Assembly (NCBI RefSeq): GCF_024199845.1
Contig: NZ_JANADO010000001.1
Span: 6,324,001 to 6,388,000 of the forward strand
Reading direction: 5' to 3'
DNA from: Bradyrhizobium sp. CCGB12
Lineage (GTDB): Bacteria; Pseudomonadota; Alphaproteobacteria; Rhizobiales; Xanthobacteraceae
Length of the DNA stretch: 64,000 bases
Shown: one piece after another, positions 18,965 to 28,006 of the stretch
Layout: every line of letters begins with the position of its first letter
Position numbering within the stretch: the first letter of the stretch is position 1
The notes under the pieces: generated by a model
The model's database searches: none
What the model was told of the DNA's origin: nothing
The model's input: the letters and a program-made list of their open reading frames with translations, nothing else
Made by a program: the position numbers and the translations under genes

Positions 18965-19484
18965 GAGTGTATCATCTCCCTGACGCAGACGTGAAAACGC
19001 TGCGAAACGGCCCCACGGCCGCCTGCGATTAACGGATTCGCAAGAACCATGCCATGGACTGATCATCGATCAAGCCATTGATTTAACTTGTAAAATTGAC
19101 GCGATTCCAAGTTTCGCCGCAGTTCATCCGCCTAAAACCTGAGCAAAGGAAATGGATGCGAAAGCGGCAGGCAGTCTATTTTATGTGCATCACGCCGATT
19201 CTGGCTAAATTTCCGGCATAACTATTTCTGCACTGCAACTGCCGTTTGAGGCACGCTTGCCTTGAAAGCGCCCCGGCAATGTTCCATATGAGTGGCTGAG
19301 ACCTCTTGCGAATCAAGGGGTCGTAGCGAGCCGCGTGTTCTTAAGCCCCTACGGGCCTCTGGCTTGCCCCATATCTCCCAAGCCATCCGACACCCCAAGC
19401 ACGCAGGTGTCTTCTCGACACCCTTTTGCGCGCGCCGCGCCTTATGCGCCGGGCGCCCGCTTTTGACATGGAAAGAACCCTCTT
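18965..19484. other. 520-bp non-coding region between urtA and the helicase gene
   Basis: It carries divergent promoters. The urtA side (18965-19250) is AT-richer than its surroundings and holds a sigma-54-like site (listed separately). The helicase side (about 19250-19484) is a C-rich leader with no convincing ORF. I see no tRNA or terminator in it. Confidence 0.6.
19229..19244 (-). promoter_or_regulatory. candidate sigma-54 (-24/-12) promoter upstream of urtA
   Basis: On the minus strand the site reads CGGCAGTTGCAGTGCA, with GG and GC separated by exactly 10 bases, close to the TGGCAC-N5-TTGCA consensus. It lies about 265 bp before the urtA start and points toward it. Urea uptake genes are often under NtrC/sigma-54 control. 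I found no clear NtrC box beside it, so this is only a candidate. Confidence 0.35.
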
Positions 19485-21014
<1,530 letters not shown>

Positions 21015-21037
21015 CCGTCCACGACCTGGAGAAATTC

Positions 21038-21325
21038 ATGGCTAAGGAAGAGCTGATCCAGTTCGAAGGACTGGTCACCGAAATCCTCCCCGACGCACGC
21101 TACCGCGTGCAGCTCGACGCCGGACACGAGATCGTTGCCTACACTGCCGGCAAGATGAAGAAGAACCGCATCAAGACGCTCGCGGGTGACCGCGTGACGG
21201 TGGAGATGTCGCCCTATGACCTCGAGAAGGGCCGGCTGATTTTCCGCCACAAGGACGAACGTCCCAGCACGGCGGGTGGACCTCCGCGGCCCGGACAACG
21301 CGGCGGCCAGTTCCGCCGCCGCTAG
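21038..21325 (+). CDS. infA: translation initiation factor IF-1 (paralogue with extended tail)
   Basis: 95 aa, longer than the usual 72. The OB-fold core is clear: [42 protein letters not shown] split over 22-43, then [19 protein letters not shown]. The extra C-terminal 20-odd residues are Pro/Gly/Arg-rich ([12 protein letters not shown]) and resemble an RNA-binding tail. Alphaproteobacteria often encode a second IF-1; this copy, beside a helicase and a cold-shock gene, may be a stress variant. It lies 23 bp after the helicase gene and is probably co-transcribed with it. Confidence 0.9.
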   Translation: MAKEELIQFEGLVTEILPDARYRVQLDAGHEIVAYTAGKMKKNRIKTLAGDRVTVEMSPYDLEKGRLIFRHKDERPSTAGGPPRPGQRGGQFRRR

Positions 21326-21372
21326 GCGGCTCTCGGCGCGCGAGCGCCGAAGTAAAATTCTGATCTGCATGC

Positions 21373-21401
21373 TGATCCGCCGTGGGCATCACGGCGGATC
21401 A
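21373..21401. other. 12-bp perfect stem-loop downstream of infA
   Basis: TGATCCGCCGTG and CACGGCGGATCA flank a 5-base loop. The + strand continues in A rather than T residues, so it is not a classical terminator. It may stabilise or end the helicase-infA message. Confidence 0.45.
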
Positions 21402-21593
21402 AAAAATCGTGCACCTCAGGATTGTTTTGAGGGCCCATTTCCAATAAAATGAATTAATCGATTTTCGGCCGGACGACATTAGCATCCACCGGTACAGCCG
21501 GTTCAGACACGCTGACGACCCTTCCAAAAATTCGATCTAACCTGCCTGCGCAAGCGGGCTCTTACATTGTGTGATCTGAGAAGGGACTACCCC

Positions 21594-21806
21594 ATGAGCA
21601 TGGGAACCGTGAAGTGGTTTAACGCGACCAAGGGCTTCGGCTTCATCCAGCCCGACGATGGCGGCCAGGACGTGTTCGTTCACATCAGCGCCGTTGAGCG
21701 CGCGGGCCTCGGCTCGCTGCGCGAAGGCCAGAAGATCTCCTACGAGATCGTGGCCGACCGCCGCTCCGGCAAGTCGGCAGCAGACAACCTCCGCGCCGCC
21801 GGCTGA
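21594..21806 (+). CDS. cold-shock domain protein (CspA family)
   Basis: 70 aa from ATG 21594, preceded by GAAGGGAC; the open frame extends to 21567 without a matching N-terminus. RNP1-like [12 protein letters not shown] and RNP2-like VFVHISAVE are the nucleic-acid-binding motifs of the five-stranded cold-shock OB fold. It acts as an RNA/ssDNA chaperone. The roughly 190 bp upstream, AT-rich in part, may be a structured 5' leader. A strong terminator follows at 21854. Confidence 0.95.
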   Translation: MSMGTVKWFNATKGFGFIQPDDGGQDVFVHISAVERAGLGSLREGQKISYEIVADRRSGKSAADNLRAAG

Positions 21807-21853
21807 AGCCGCCGGGCCCATCGCCCGGACCGGCTCGAGCGAGCCAATGAGTC

Positions 21854-21884
21854 AAAAAGGCCGTGCGCAGCGCACGGCCTTTTT
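21854..21884 (+). terminator. Rho-independent terminator after the cold-shock gene
   Basis: A perfect 14-bp stem (AAAAAGGCCGTGCG / CGCACGGCCTTTTT) with a 3-base loop and flanking A and T tracts. It can work in both directions and also lies between the cold-shock gene and the minus-strand remnant ending at 21909. Confidence 0.9.
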
Positions 21885-21908
21885 CATGTCCGAAGCAAGC
21901 GGCTGGGC

Positions 21909-22043
21909 TCAGTAGGTCGTGCAGGCCGTGGCCGGGCTGTAATAGACGCAGGTGGACTGGCGCGGACGGGTATAGGCGACGTCGCTCGGCGTGATCGCGC
22001 GGCCGGTCGATCCTGCTAGGATGTCTTGGCTAGTTTGTCTTGG
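21909..22043 (-). pseudogene. short open stretch after the CpaC-N gene; possible gene remnant
   Basis: In the same frame as the upstream gene, and directly after its TAG stop, 44 further sense codons run to a TGA at 21909. The last 30 read as plausible protein (ITPSDVAYTRPRQSTCVYYS, then PATACTTY). No start codon or Shine-Dalgarno is visible. It could be the C-terminus of a longer ancestral protein or of a small secreted protein whose start was lost when a 14-bp tandem repeat formed at 22023-22058. Confidence 0.25.
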
Positions 22044-22058
22044 CTAATTTGTCTTGGC
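22023..22058. repeat. 14-bp tandem repeat, about 2.6 copies, at a stop codon
   Basis: Units GTCTTGGCTAGTTT, GTCTTGGCTAATTT and a partial GTCTTGGC follow directly. Each full unit includes a TAG on the minus strand; the middle one is the stop of the CpaC-N-domain gene. Confidence 0.85.
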
Positions 22059-22541
22059 GCCGCCACCTGCAGCCCCGCTGGCATTGTTGCTCAGCGAACC
22101 TGCCTGGCTCATCGTGTGGTTGAAGAAGTTGTCGCTGTCGCCGAGCGTCAGACGACGCTGGCAAATCGGCATGCAGCTGTAGGACTCGCGCTCGATCCCG
22201 CGATAGACGGTGACGAGCCGGTCGCTCGGACCTTCGACCTGGATCTGGCGGTCGACCAGGATCTCGCCGCCCCGATCGAGCGCGATGAAATTGGTCGCAC
22301 CATAGCCCTTCCCGGTCACGACGAGCATGCCGCCGGGCTGCAGCGTGACGTCCGCGATCAGGGGATTGCCGACCACGATGGTCGCGACCTTGCCGGGGAG
22401 CCGGACCAGCTTGGCCTGGTCGACATTGACGGCGATGGTATCGGCGGTGGGCTCGGCAAGGCCGGCACCAGGCGAGGCCAGCACCGCAGCCGCAACCAGA
22501 AGGCCGACGCGCGCATGACGGCGCAGCAACTCTTTACGCAT
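22044..22541 (-). CDS. secreted protein with CpaC/RcpA N-terminal pilus-assembly domain
   Basis: 165 aa from ATG 22541. An Arg-rich signal peptide ends near GAGLAEP. The rest is a single pilus-assembly N-domain: VNVDQAKLVRLPGKVATIVV, GNPLIADVTLQPGGMLVVTG, GYGATNFIALD. These match the start of full secretins such as the CpaC at 25761, but no secretin barrel follows. A short tail holds a Cys pair (SCMPICQRR). It is likely periplasmic and may assist or modulate the Tad secretin encoded nearby; that link is inferred. Confidence 0.75.
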   Translation of the reverse strand: MRKELLRRHARVGLLVAAAVLASPGAGLAEPTADTIAVNVDQAKLVRLPGKVATIVVGNPLIADVTLQPGGMLVVTGKGYGATNFIALDRGGEILVDRQIQVEGPSDRLVTVYRGIERESYSCMPICQRRLTLGDSDNFFNHTMSQAGSLSNNASGAAGGGAKTN

Positions 22542-22719
22542 TACACTTACCCCCGGGACGTCACAAACCGGCAGAAACGACCAGATCAACAGCGGAGCCG
22601 GTGCCCGACCCGGCTAACCTGCCCTTAATTCGTGAACGTTCCGCAAACTCGCCGGCTATTGTTTGAAGGGACTGGCACTTTGTGGCCCTCGAAGACCGTT
22701 GACGCTGCGAACCAATGTC

Positions 22720-23547
22720 CTAGCGGCGGAACGGATAGGCGAGCTGGCCGCCGATTTCCTTCGGCATTGTCGCTTCGTCCTTGCCGTAGTCCTGCGGCAG
22801 TCTGCCCTCCGGCATACGGAAGGTGCCGAACAGCACGTCCCAGATCGGGAACGTCCCGGCAAAATTGGTGTCGCCGCCCTCTTCGAGCGAGGTGTGGTGC
22901 CAGCGGTGGAACACCGGCGTCGCCAGCACGTATCTGAATGGCCCGAAGGTCCAGTTCAGATTGGCGTGCACGAAGGCCGAGTGGAAGGTGGTGAACGGCC
23001 CGACCCAGATCATGACGTTCGGGGAGATACCGGCCATCAGCAGCACGACGTCAACGCCAATCGTCCCGAGCATGAGATTGACCGGGTGGAAGCGCGCCGC
23101 GGAAATCCAGCCGATTTCCTCCGACGAATGATGGATGGCGTGGTACTTCCAGAAACCGCCGTCGTGGAAAAGCCGGTGCAGCCAGTACAGCATGAAATCG
23201 GACAGCACCAGGAACAGCACGGCCTGCAGCCACAACGGCAGCTGTGCCAGCGGGCCATGGCCATTGTCGTAGAAGGCGATGAGCTCGTCGGCATCGTGAA
23301 TGTTGAAGACGGCGCCGGCACCGACGATCAGCAATCCGATCCGCATGGTGCGGGCAAACACCGGAACGAAGAACCAGTAGCAGATGTCGGTGAGGATCTC
23401 GCGCTTGCGCCACCACGGCGCGCCGGGATTGCAGGCCCAGAAATGCTCGAGCACCGTGAAGACTGCCGCGAGCGCGAGGGTGACGGGGACCATCTTTTGG
23501 ATGGTCTCGCCGAGCATCAGGGCGACTTGCATGGGCAGGCTCGACAT
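22720..23547 (-). CDS. sterol desaturase / fatty acid hydroxylase family membrane protein
   Basis: 275 aa with four or five hydrophobic helices. The eight-His di-iron signature is complete: HRLFH, HAIHHSS, HSAFVHAN and HRWHH, in the expected spacing. Members use O2 to hydroxylate or desaturate lipids such as sterols, carotenoids or hopanoid-type substrates. The substrate is unknown. It lies alone on the minus strand between the CpaC-N gene and the pilin gene. Confidence 0.85.
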   Translation of the reverse strand: MSSLPMQVALMLGETIQKMVPVTLALAAVFTVLEHFWACNPGAPWWRKREILTDICYWFFVPVFARTMRIGLLIVGAGAVFNIHDADELIAFYDNGHGPLAQLPLWLQAVLFLVLSDFMLYWLHRLFHDGGFWKYHAIHHSSEEIGWISAARFHPVNLMLGTIGVDVVLLMAGISPNVMIWVGPFTTFHSAFVHANLNWTFGPFRYVLATPVFHRWHHTSLEEGGDTNFAGTFPIWDVLFGTFRMPEGRLPQDYGKDEATMPKEIGGQLAYPFRR

Positions 23548-23812
23548 CGTCGCCTCACTTCCGAATTGATGGTCTCCTAGGCCTACTCCGCGAAATTTAA
23601 GGGAGGGTGAAGCCGGCAGCGCGCGTGCGCTGCATTCGGATCCAGACCGAATTTCGACTGCCGCCTTAAGGCGAAATTCACTCTGGCCAAAAGCATCGTG
23701 ACTCGAGCGGGTTTGCGCGATCGAATTAACTCTACCGAAAGAGCTCGGATCTCATGCTCATTGCGTCAAAGACAGCGCCGAACGAGGCGATCCCACCAGA
23801 CGGAGTTTGTTC

Positions 23813-23977
23813 ATGAAGAACCTGATTGCGCGTTTCGCGAAGGATGAATCCGGCGCCACCGCCATCGAATACGGCCTGATCGCCGCCGGCATCGCGCTGG
23901 CCATCATCACCGTCGTCAACAATCTCGGCAGCTCGCTGAACACCAAGTTCGGCTCGATCAGCACTTCGCTGAAGTAA
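23813..23977 (+). CDS. Flp/Fap-type pilin (Tad pilus major subunit)
   Basis: 54 aa: MKNLIARFAKDESGATAIEY then GLIAAGIALAIITVV and a short Ser/Asn-rich tail. The Gly-Ala-Thr-Ala-Ile-Glu-Tyr motif is the class IVb prepilin cleavage region; cleavage after the Gly by CpaA leaves a hydrophobic N-terminal helix with Glu5. Size and sequence match PilA/Flp pilins. A terminator follows, so the pilin can be expressed separately from, and more strongly than, the assembly genes. Confidence 0.93.
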   Translation: MKNLIARFAKDESGATAIEYGLIAAGIALAIITVVNNLGSSLNTKFGSISTSLK

Positions 23978-23996
23978 GCAACCGACGAGCGACCGC

Positions 23997-24028
23997 AAAA
24001 GCCCCGGACCTCCGGGGCCTTTGTTTTT
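23997..24028 (+). terminator. Rho-independent terminator after the Flp pilin gene
   Basis: GCCCCGGA (24001-24008) pairs with TCCGGGGC (24011-24018) around a 2-base centre, preceded by AAAA and followed by CTTTGTTTTT. Confidence 0.85.
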
Positions 24029-24047
24029 CTGAAGACGGCGAGTTCCA

Positions 24048-24194
24048 GTGGCGTTGCGCGAGTACAGAACCGAGGCCGTGGTCGCGGCGAACGAGGCGGA
24101 GGCGGCGCATGCCGGCTCGCCGGCCTATTGGGTCTGCCTTGCGCTGCTGGTTGCGACGGTCGTGCTCGCCGTGCGCATTGCCAGCCTCTGGTGA
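24048..24194 (+). CDS. 48-aa single-pass membrane protein in the Tad locus
   Basis: An ORF from GTG 24048 to TGA 24194 encodes 48 aa: a charged N-terminus (MALREYRTEAVVAANEAEAA), then a hydrophobic helix (WVCLALLVATVVLAVRIASL). It lies between the pilin terminator and cpaA on the same strand. No convincing Shine-Dalgarno is seen, so the start is uncertain. The composition fits a real small protein; whether it belongs to the pilus machine is an inference from position. Confidence 0.5.
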   Translation: MALREYRTEAVVAANEAEAAHAGSPAYWVCLALLVATVVLAVRIASLW

Positions 24195-24313
24195 GCAGGC
24201 TTTCCGCGGGTCCAGCCTCGCCGCCCGGCCGCCGTTGTCGGTTTGTTTAGCAACTGCCGGCTAGCATCGCCGCCGCCAGCTTCCGCGAACAACCAGGCCT
24301 CAAGACGCAGCCC

Positions 24314-24838
24314 ATGATCCTCGACCTTGCGCGCCTTCTGCTCTTCCCGGCCCTCATTGCGTTCGCGGCTGCGAGCGATCTCTTCACGATGACGATCTCG
24401 AACCGCGTGTCGCTGGCGCTGGTCGCGGGCTTCTTCGCCCTCGCGCTCGCCGGTGGCATGGCACCTTACGAGATGCTGAGCCATGTCGGAGCCGGCGCAC
24501 TTCTGCTGGTCGCGGCCTTCGCCTGCTTTGCGATGGGCTGGGTGGGCGGCGGCGATGCCAAGGTCGCGGCCTCGGTCGCACTCTGGTTCGGCTTTGCACA
24601 TCTGATGAACTTCCTGCTCTACGCCTCGCTGTTCGGCGGGGCGCTGACGCTGCTCCTGCTCCAGTTCCGGCAATGGCCGCTGCCCTACGGGCTGGCGGGC
24701 CAGGCCTGGCTCGCACGGCTGCACGCCAAGGAGAGCGGCATTCCCTACGGCATCGCGCTCGCACTGAGCGCGCTGATGGTCTACCCGGAGACCGAATGGG
24801 TGAAGGCGATCGACCTCGCTCACCTCGCACTGCGCTGA
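24314..24838 (+). CDS. cpaA: prepilin peptidase CpaA (TadV, A24 family)
   Basis: 174 aa, nearly all membrane helices. The two catalytic aspartates are visible: Asp22 in AASDLFTMTISN and Asp81 in GGGDAK (the GxGD-type motif). The short form without an N-methylation domain is typical of Tad systems. It cleaves the leader of the Flp pilin and of minor pilins at the inner membrane. It lies between the pilin gene and cpaB. Confidence 0.93.
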   Translation: MILDLARLLLFPALIAFAAASDLFTMTISNRVSLALVAGFFALALAGGMAPYEMLSHVGAGALLLVAAFACFAMGWVGGGDAKVAASVALWFGFAHLMNFLLYASLFGGALTLLLLQFRQWPLPYGLAGQAWLARLHAKESGIPYGIALALSALMVYPETEWVKAIDLAHLALR

Positions 24839-24883
24839 ACGCACCGGGTAAACCCGGCGTTAAGGCGATTTAGATACGCCTCA

Positions 24884-24891
24884 TTAACCAT
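24884..24891 (+). promoter_or_regulatory. candidate CtrA-type site (TTAACCAT) upstream of cpaB
   Basis: The octamer TTAACCAT occurs once in the 128-bp cpaA-cpaB gap, about 76 bp before cpaB, with another TTAA 24 bp earlier. TTAACCAT is a known CtrA half-site form and the Caulobacter cpa operon is CtrA-dependent. A single short match is weak evidence. Confidence 0.3.
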
Positions 24892-24966
24892 GCTTTGACG
24901 AATAGCTGGTCAACTGCCGATTACGGCGGCGTCAGCGTCGCGGCGTTTTGTTGGAAAGTGAAGCGT

Positions 24967-25764
24967 ATGAATAGGGCACGCATTGTCGTCCTGGCGGTCG
25001 CCATCTGCGCCGGCGGCGTCGCCGCGTACCTGGCGAGCGGCTCTGACAATTCCGCGCCGCCTCCCGCTCCGGTCGCGCAGCTTCCGACCGTCGACGTCCT
25101 CGTGGCCAAGAACGACATCGGCCTTGGCCAGACCGTCAAGCCGGAAGACGTGCAATGGCAGACCTGGCCGGCGGCGACCGCCAGCGCCACCTTCATTCGC
25201 CGCAATGAGCGTCCCGAGGGAGCGACACAGGTGGCCGGCTCGATCGCGCGCGCGCCCTTCATCCAGGGCGAGCCGATCCGCGACCAGAAGCTGGTCAAGG
25301 CCGAGGGCTCAGGCTTCATGGCGGCAATCCTGCCGACCGGCATGCGGGCGATCTCGACCGAAATCTCGCCGGAGACCGGCGCGGGCGGCTTCATCCTGCC
25401 CAATGACCGTGTCGATGTGATCCTCACGCGCCGCCTCAAGAATCCGGACCAGAGCACCGGCGCTCCCGACATCGTCACCTCCGAGATCATCCTGGCCAAC
25501 ATCCGCGTCCTCGCGATCGACCAGGCGCCGAAGGAGAAGGACGGCCAGAACACGGTGGTCGGCAAGACCGTGACCCTGGAACTCAATGCCGCGCAGACTC
25601 AGGCGCTTTCATCGGCCCGCCAGGCCGGAACGCTGTCGCTGGCACTGCGCAGCATAGCCGACGTCAAGATGAGCGAGATCACGCTCGACGAGTCCGCGCA
25701 GAAGCGCGACGGCGTTTCGATCATTCGCTACGGCATTCCAAGTCAGACGGCGAAAGCACGATGA
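24967..25764 (+). CDS. cpaB: Flp pilus assembly protein CpaB (RcpC)
   Basis: 265 aa from ATG 24967; earlier in-frame codons lack a matching start. One N-terminal transmembrane helix (MNRARIVVLAVAICAGGVAA) precedes an SAF-like domain (VDVLVAKNDIGLGQTVKPED, about 42-61) and the CpaB core (MRAISTEISPETGAGGFILP, NDRVDVILTRRL). It is a periplasmic, peptidoglycan-proximal part of the Tad apparatus that works with the CpaC secretin. Its stop overlaps the cpaC start by 4 bp (ATGA). Confidence 0.92.
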   Translation: MNRARIVVLAVAICAGGVAAYLASGSDNSAPPPAPVAQLPTVDVLVAKNDIGLGQTVKPEDVQWQTWPAATASATFIRRNERPEGATQVAGSIARAPFIQGEPIRDQKLVKAEGSGFMAAILPTGMRAISTEISPETGAGGFILPNDRVDVILTRRLKNPDQSTGAPDIVTSEIILANIRVLAIDQAPKEKDGQNTVVGKTVTLELNAAQTQALSSARQAGTLSLALRSIADVKMSEITLDESAQKRDGVSIIRYGIPSQTAKAR

Positions 25765-27251
25765 AGACAGTCGATATAAAGTACAGGGCGAATGCAGCAA
25801 TGATGCGAACCTCTATGGTCCGCGCCCTGTCGTTTTCGGCCGCCCTCGCGCTGGCGCTCAACCCGGTGCTGACCCCCGTGGTCGCTGCCGACTACCGTCC
25901 CATGGCACAGGCCGCGGCTGACGGCCAGATGAACGCGCGTTTCCTGTCGCTCGGGGTCGGCAAGTCCATCGTGATCGACCTGCCGCGCGACATCAAGGAC
26001 GTGCTGGTGGCCGACCCCAAGATCGCCAATGCGGTGGTCCGCTCGGCGCAACGCGCCTACATCATCGGCGCCACGGTCGGCCAGACCAACATCGTGTTCT
26101 TCGATTCCGCCGGCCAGCAGATTGCGGCCTACGACATCGCGGTCAAGCGCGACCTCAACGGCGTGCGCGCCGCGCTGAAGCAGATCCTGCCCAATTCCGA
26201 CATCCAGATCGACGGCCTCGGCGACGGCATCGTCCTGACCGGCACGGCAGCAAATCCGTTGGAAGCGCAGCAGGCAAACGATCTCGCCGCGCGCCTAGCC
26301 GGCGGCGCCGACAAGGTGGTGAACTCGATCGTGGTTCGCGGCCGCGACCAGGTCATGCTCAAGGTGACGGTGGCCGAGGTCCAGCGCAACATCGTCAAGC
26401 AGCTCGGCATCGACCTCACCGCGAACCTGAACTACGGCACCTCCGTGGTGAGCTTCACCAACTCCAACCCCTTCACGGCCCTTGGCCGCAACCTGGTCGA
26501 CGGCAACAACCTGACCACGAAGTTCGGCGCAACACCGTCCGTGCAGGCCACTCTGCGGGCGATGGAGACCGCGGGCGTGATCCGTACGCTGGCCGAGCCG
26601 AACCTGACCGCGATCTCCGGCGAGTCCGCGACCTTCATCGCCGGCGGCGAGTTCCCGGTGCCGGCAGGCTACGCGTGCGATCCCGTCACGCACGTCTGTA
26701 CCACCCAGATCAGCTTCAAGAAATTCGGCATCTCGCTCAACTTCACGCCGGTGGTGCTGAGCGAAGGCAAGATCAGCCTGCGCGTGATGACGGAAGTCTC
26801 GGAGCTGTCGAACGAGAATGCGATCACGCTGTCCCAGGCCGTGAGCTCGACGTCGGTGAACTCGCTGACGGTGCCCTCGATCAGGACCCGCCGCGCCGAG
26901 ACCTCGCTGGAAATTCCCTCGGGCGGCGCGATGGCGATGGCCGGCCTGATCCAGCAGCAGACCAAGCAGGCGGTCAGCGGTTTGCCGGGACTGATGCAGC
27001 TTCCGATCCTCGGTACGCTGTTCCGCAGCCGCGACTTCGTCAACAACGCGACCGAGCTGGTCGTGATCGTGACGCCCTATGTCGTTCGCGCGGTCGCGCA
27101 AAAGGATCTGTCGCGGCCGGATGACGGCTTCGCCGCGCCTGCCGATCCGCAGGCCGAACTGATCGGCAACATCAACCGCATCTACGGCGTGCCCGGCCGG
27201 ACCGAACCGGCCAGAAACTACCGCGGCACCTACGGCTTCATCACCGACTGA
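25761..27251 (+). CDS. cpaC: Tad pilus outer-membrane secretin CpaC (RcpA)
   Basis: 496 aa. A signal peptide (hydrophobic 20-40, ending VVAADY) is followed by the pilus-assembly N-domain (LGVGKSIVIDLPRDIKDVLV), a BON-like segment (about 130-190) and the secretin C-domain with VQATLRAMETAGVIRTLAEP, NLTAISGESATFIAGGEFPV and LPILGTLFRSRDF, NNATELVVIVTPYVV. It forms the outer-membrane pore for the pilus. An insertion with two Cys (YACDPVTHVCTTQ) sits in the secretin domain. Start overlaps the cpaB stop; cpaD follows after 20 bp. Confidence 0.95.
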   Translation: MKTVDIKYRANAAMMRTSMVRALSFSAALALALNPVLTPVVAADYRPMAQAAADGQMNARFLSLGVGKSIVIDLPRDIKDVLVADPKIANAVVRSAQRAYIIGATVGQTNIVFFDSAGQQIAAYDIAVKRDLNGVRAALKQILPNSDIQIDGLGDGIVLTGTAANPLEAQQANDLAARLAGGADKVVNSIVVRGRDQVMLKVTVAEVQRNIVKQLGIDLTANLNYGTSVVSFTNSNPFTALGRNLVDGNNLTTKFGATPSVQATLRAMETAGVIRTLAEPNLTAISGESATFIAGGEFPVPAGYACDPVTHVCTTQISFKKFGISLNFTPVVLSEGKISLRVMTEVSELSNENAITLSQAVSSTSVNSLTVPSIRTRRAETSLEIPSGGAMAMAGLIQQQTKQAVSGLPGLMQLPILGTLFRSRDFVNNATELVVIVTPYVVRAVAQKDLSRPDDGFAAPADPQAELIGNINRIYGVPGRTEPARNYRGTYGFITD

Positions 27252-27271
27252 AGCGGAACGGGGACTTCACG

Positions 27272-28006
27272 ATGATCAAAAGACCACCCCAGCTTCGCAA
27301 ACGCGCCATCCGCCTCGGTGGCGCGCTCGTCGGCCTGGCGCTCGCCCTCGGCGGCTGCCAGCACGACGAAGCGGTCACCGCCTCCATTCCCGACGACTAC
27401 AAGCAGCGCCATCCGATCGCGATCGAGGAGCAGAATCGCTCGATCGTCGTCTTCGTCGGTCACGCGCGCGGCGGCCTGACCCCCGCCCAGCGCGCCGACG
27501 TGATGGGCGTCGCATCGGCCTGGCTGCGCGAAGGCACCGGCGCCATCCGTATCGACGTGCCATCCGGCACGCCAAACGCGCGTCCGGTTGCGGACACCAT
27601 GCGTGAGATCCAGGCGATGCTGGCGGCGGCAGGCGTTCCGCCGCGCGGTGTCATCGCTCGCCCCTACCAGCCGGAAGACAAGCGCTTCCTGCCGCCGATC
27701 CGGCTCACTTACTCCAAGATAGCCGCGGTCGCGGGTCCCTGCGGCCTGTGGCCTGACGACATCGGCCCCTCCTTGAAGAACAGGAGCTGGTTCGAGAACA
27801 AGGACTATTACAATTACGGCTGCGCCTATCAGCGCAACCTTGCGGCGATGGTCGACAACCCCAGCGATCTTGAGCAGCCCAGACCTGAAACGCCGCCCTA
27901 CATGGCGCGTCGGACCACGGCCATGGAGAAGTATCGCAAGGGAACGACGACGGCGACCACCTATCCCGAAGCCGACAAGGCCAAACTCAGCGACACCGGC
28001 AAATGA
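27272..28006 (+). CDS. cpaD: pilus assembly lipoprotein CpaD
   Basis: 244 aa. A signal peptide ends in a lipobox (LALGGC, Cys at about 29), so it should be lipidated. The CpaD core follows: DDYKQRHPIAIEEQ, a helical segment, and PCGLWPDDIGPS, NYGCAYQRNLAAMVDNPSDL. CpaD is thought to be the pilotin-like partner of the CpaC secretin. It is 20 bp after cpaC and overlaps cpaE by 4 bp (ATGA). Confidence 0.92.
   Translation: MIKRPPQLRKRAIRLGGALVGLALALGGCQHDEAVTASIPDDYKQRHPIAIEEQNRSIVVFVGHARGGLTPAQRADVMGVASAWLREGTGAIRIDVPSGTPNARPVADTMREIQAMLAAAGVPPRGVIARPYQPEDKRFLPPIRLTYSKIAAVAGPCGLWPDDIGPSLKNRSWFENKDYYNYGCAYQRNLAAMVDNPSDLEQPRPETPPYMARRTTAMEKYRKGTTTATTYPEADKAKLSDTGK

Noticed and set aside
22023..22058. 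Tandem repeat considered as a CRISPR-like array
   Set aside because: Units are 14 bp and directly adjacent with no spacers; there are no cas genes in the window.
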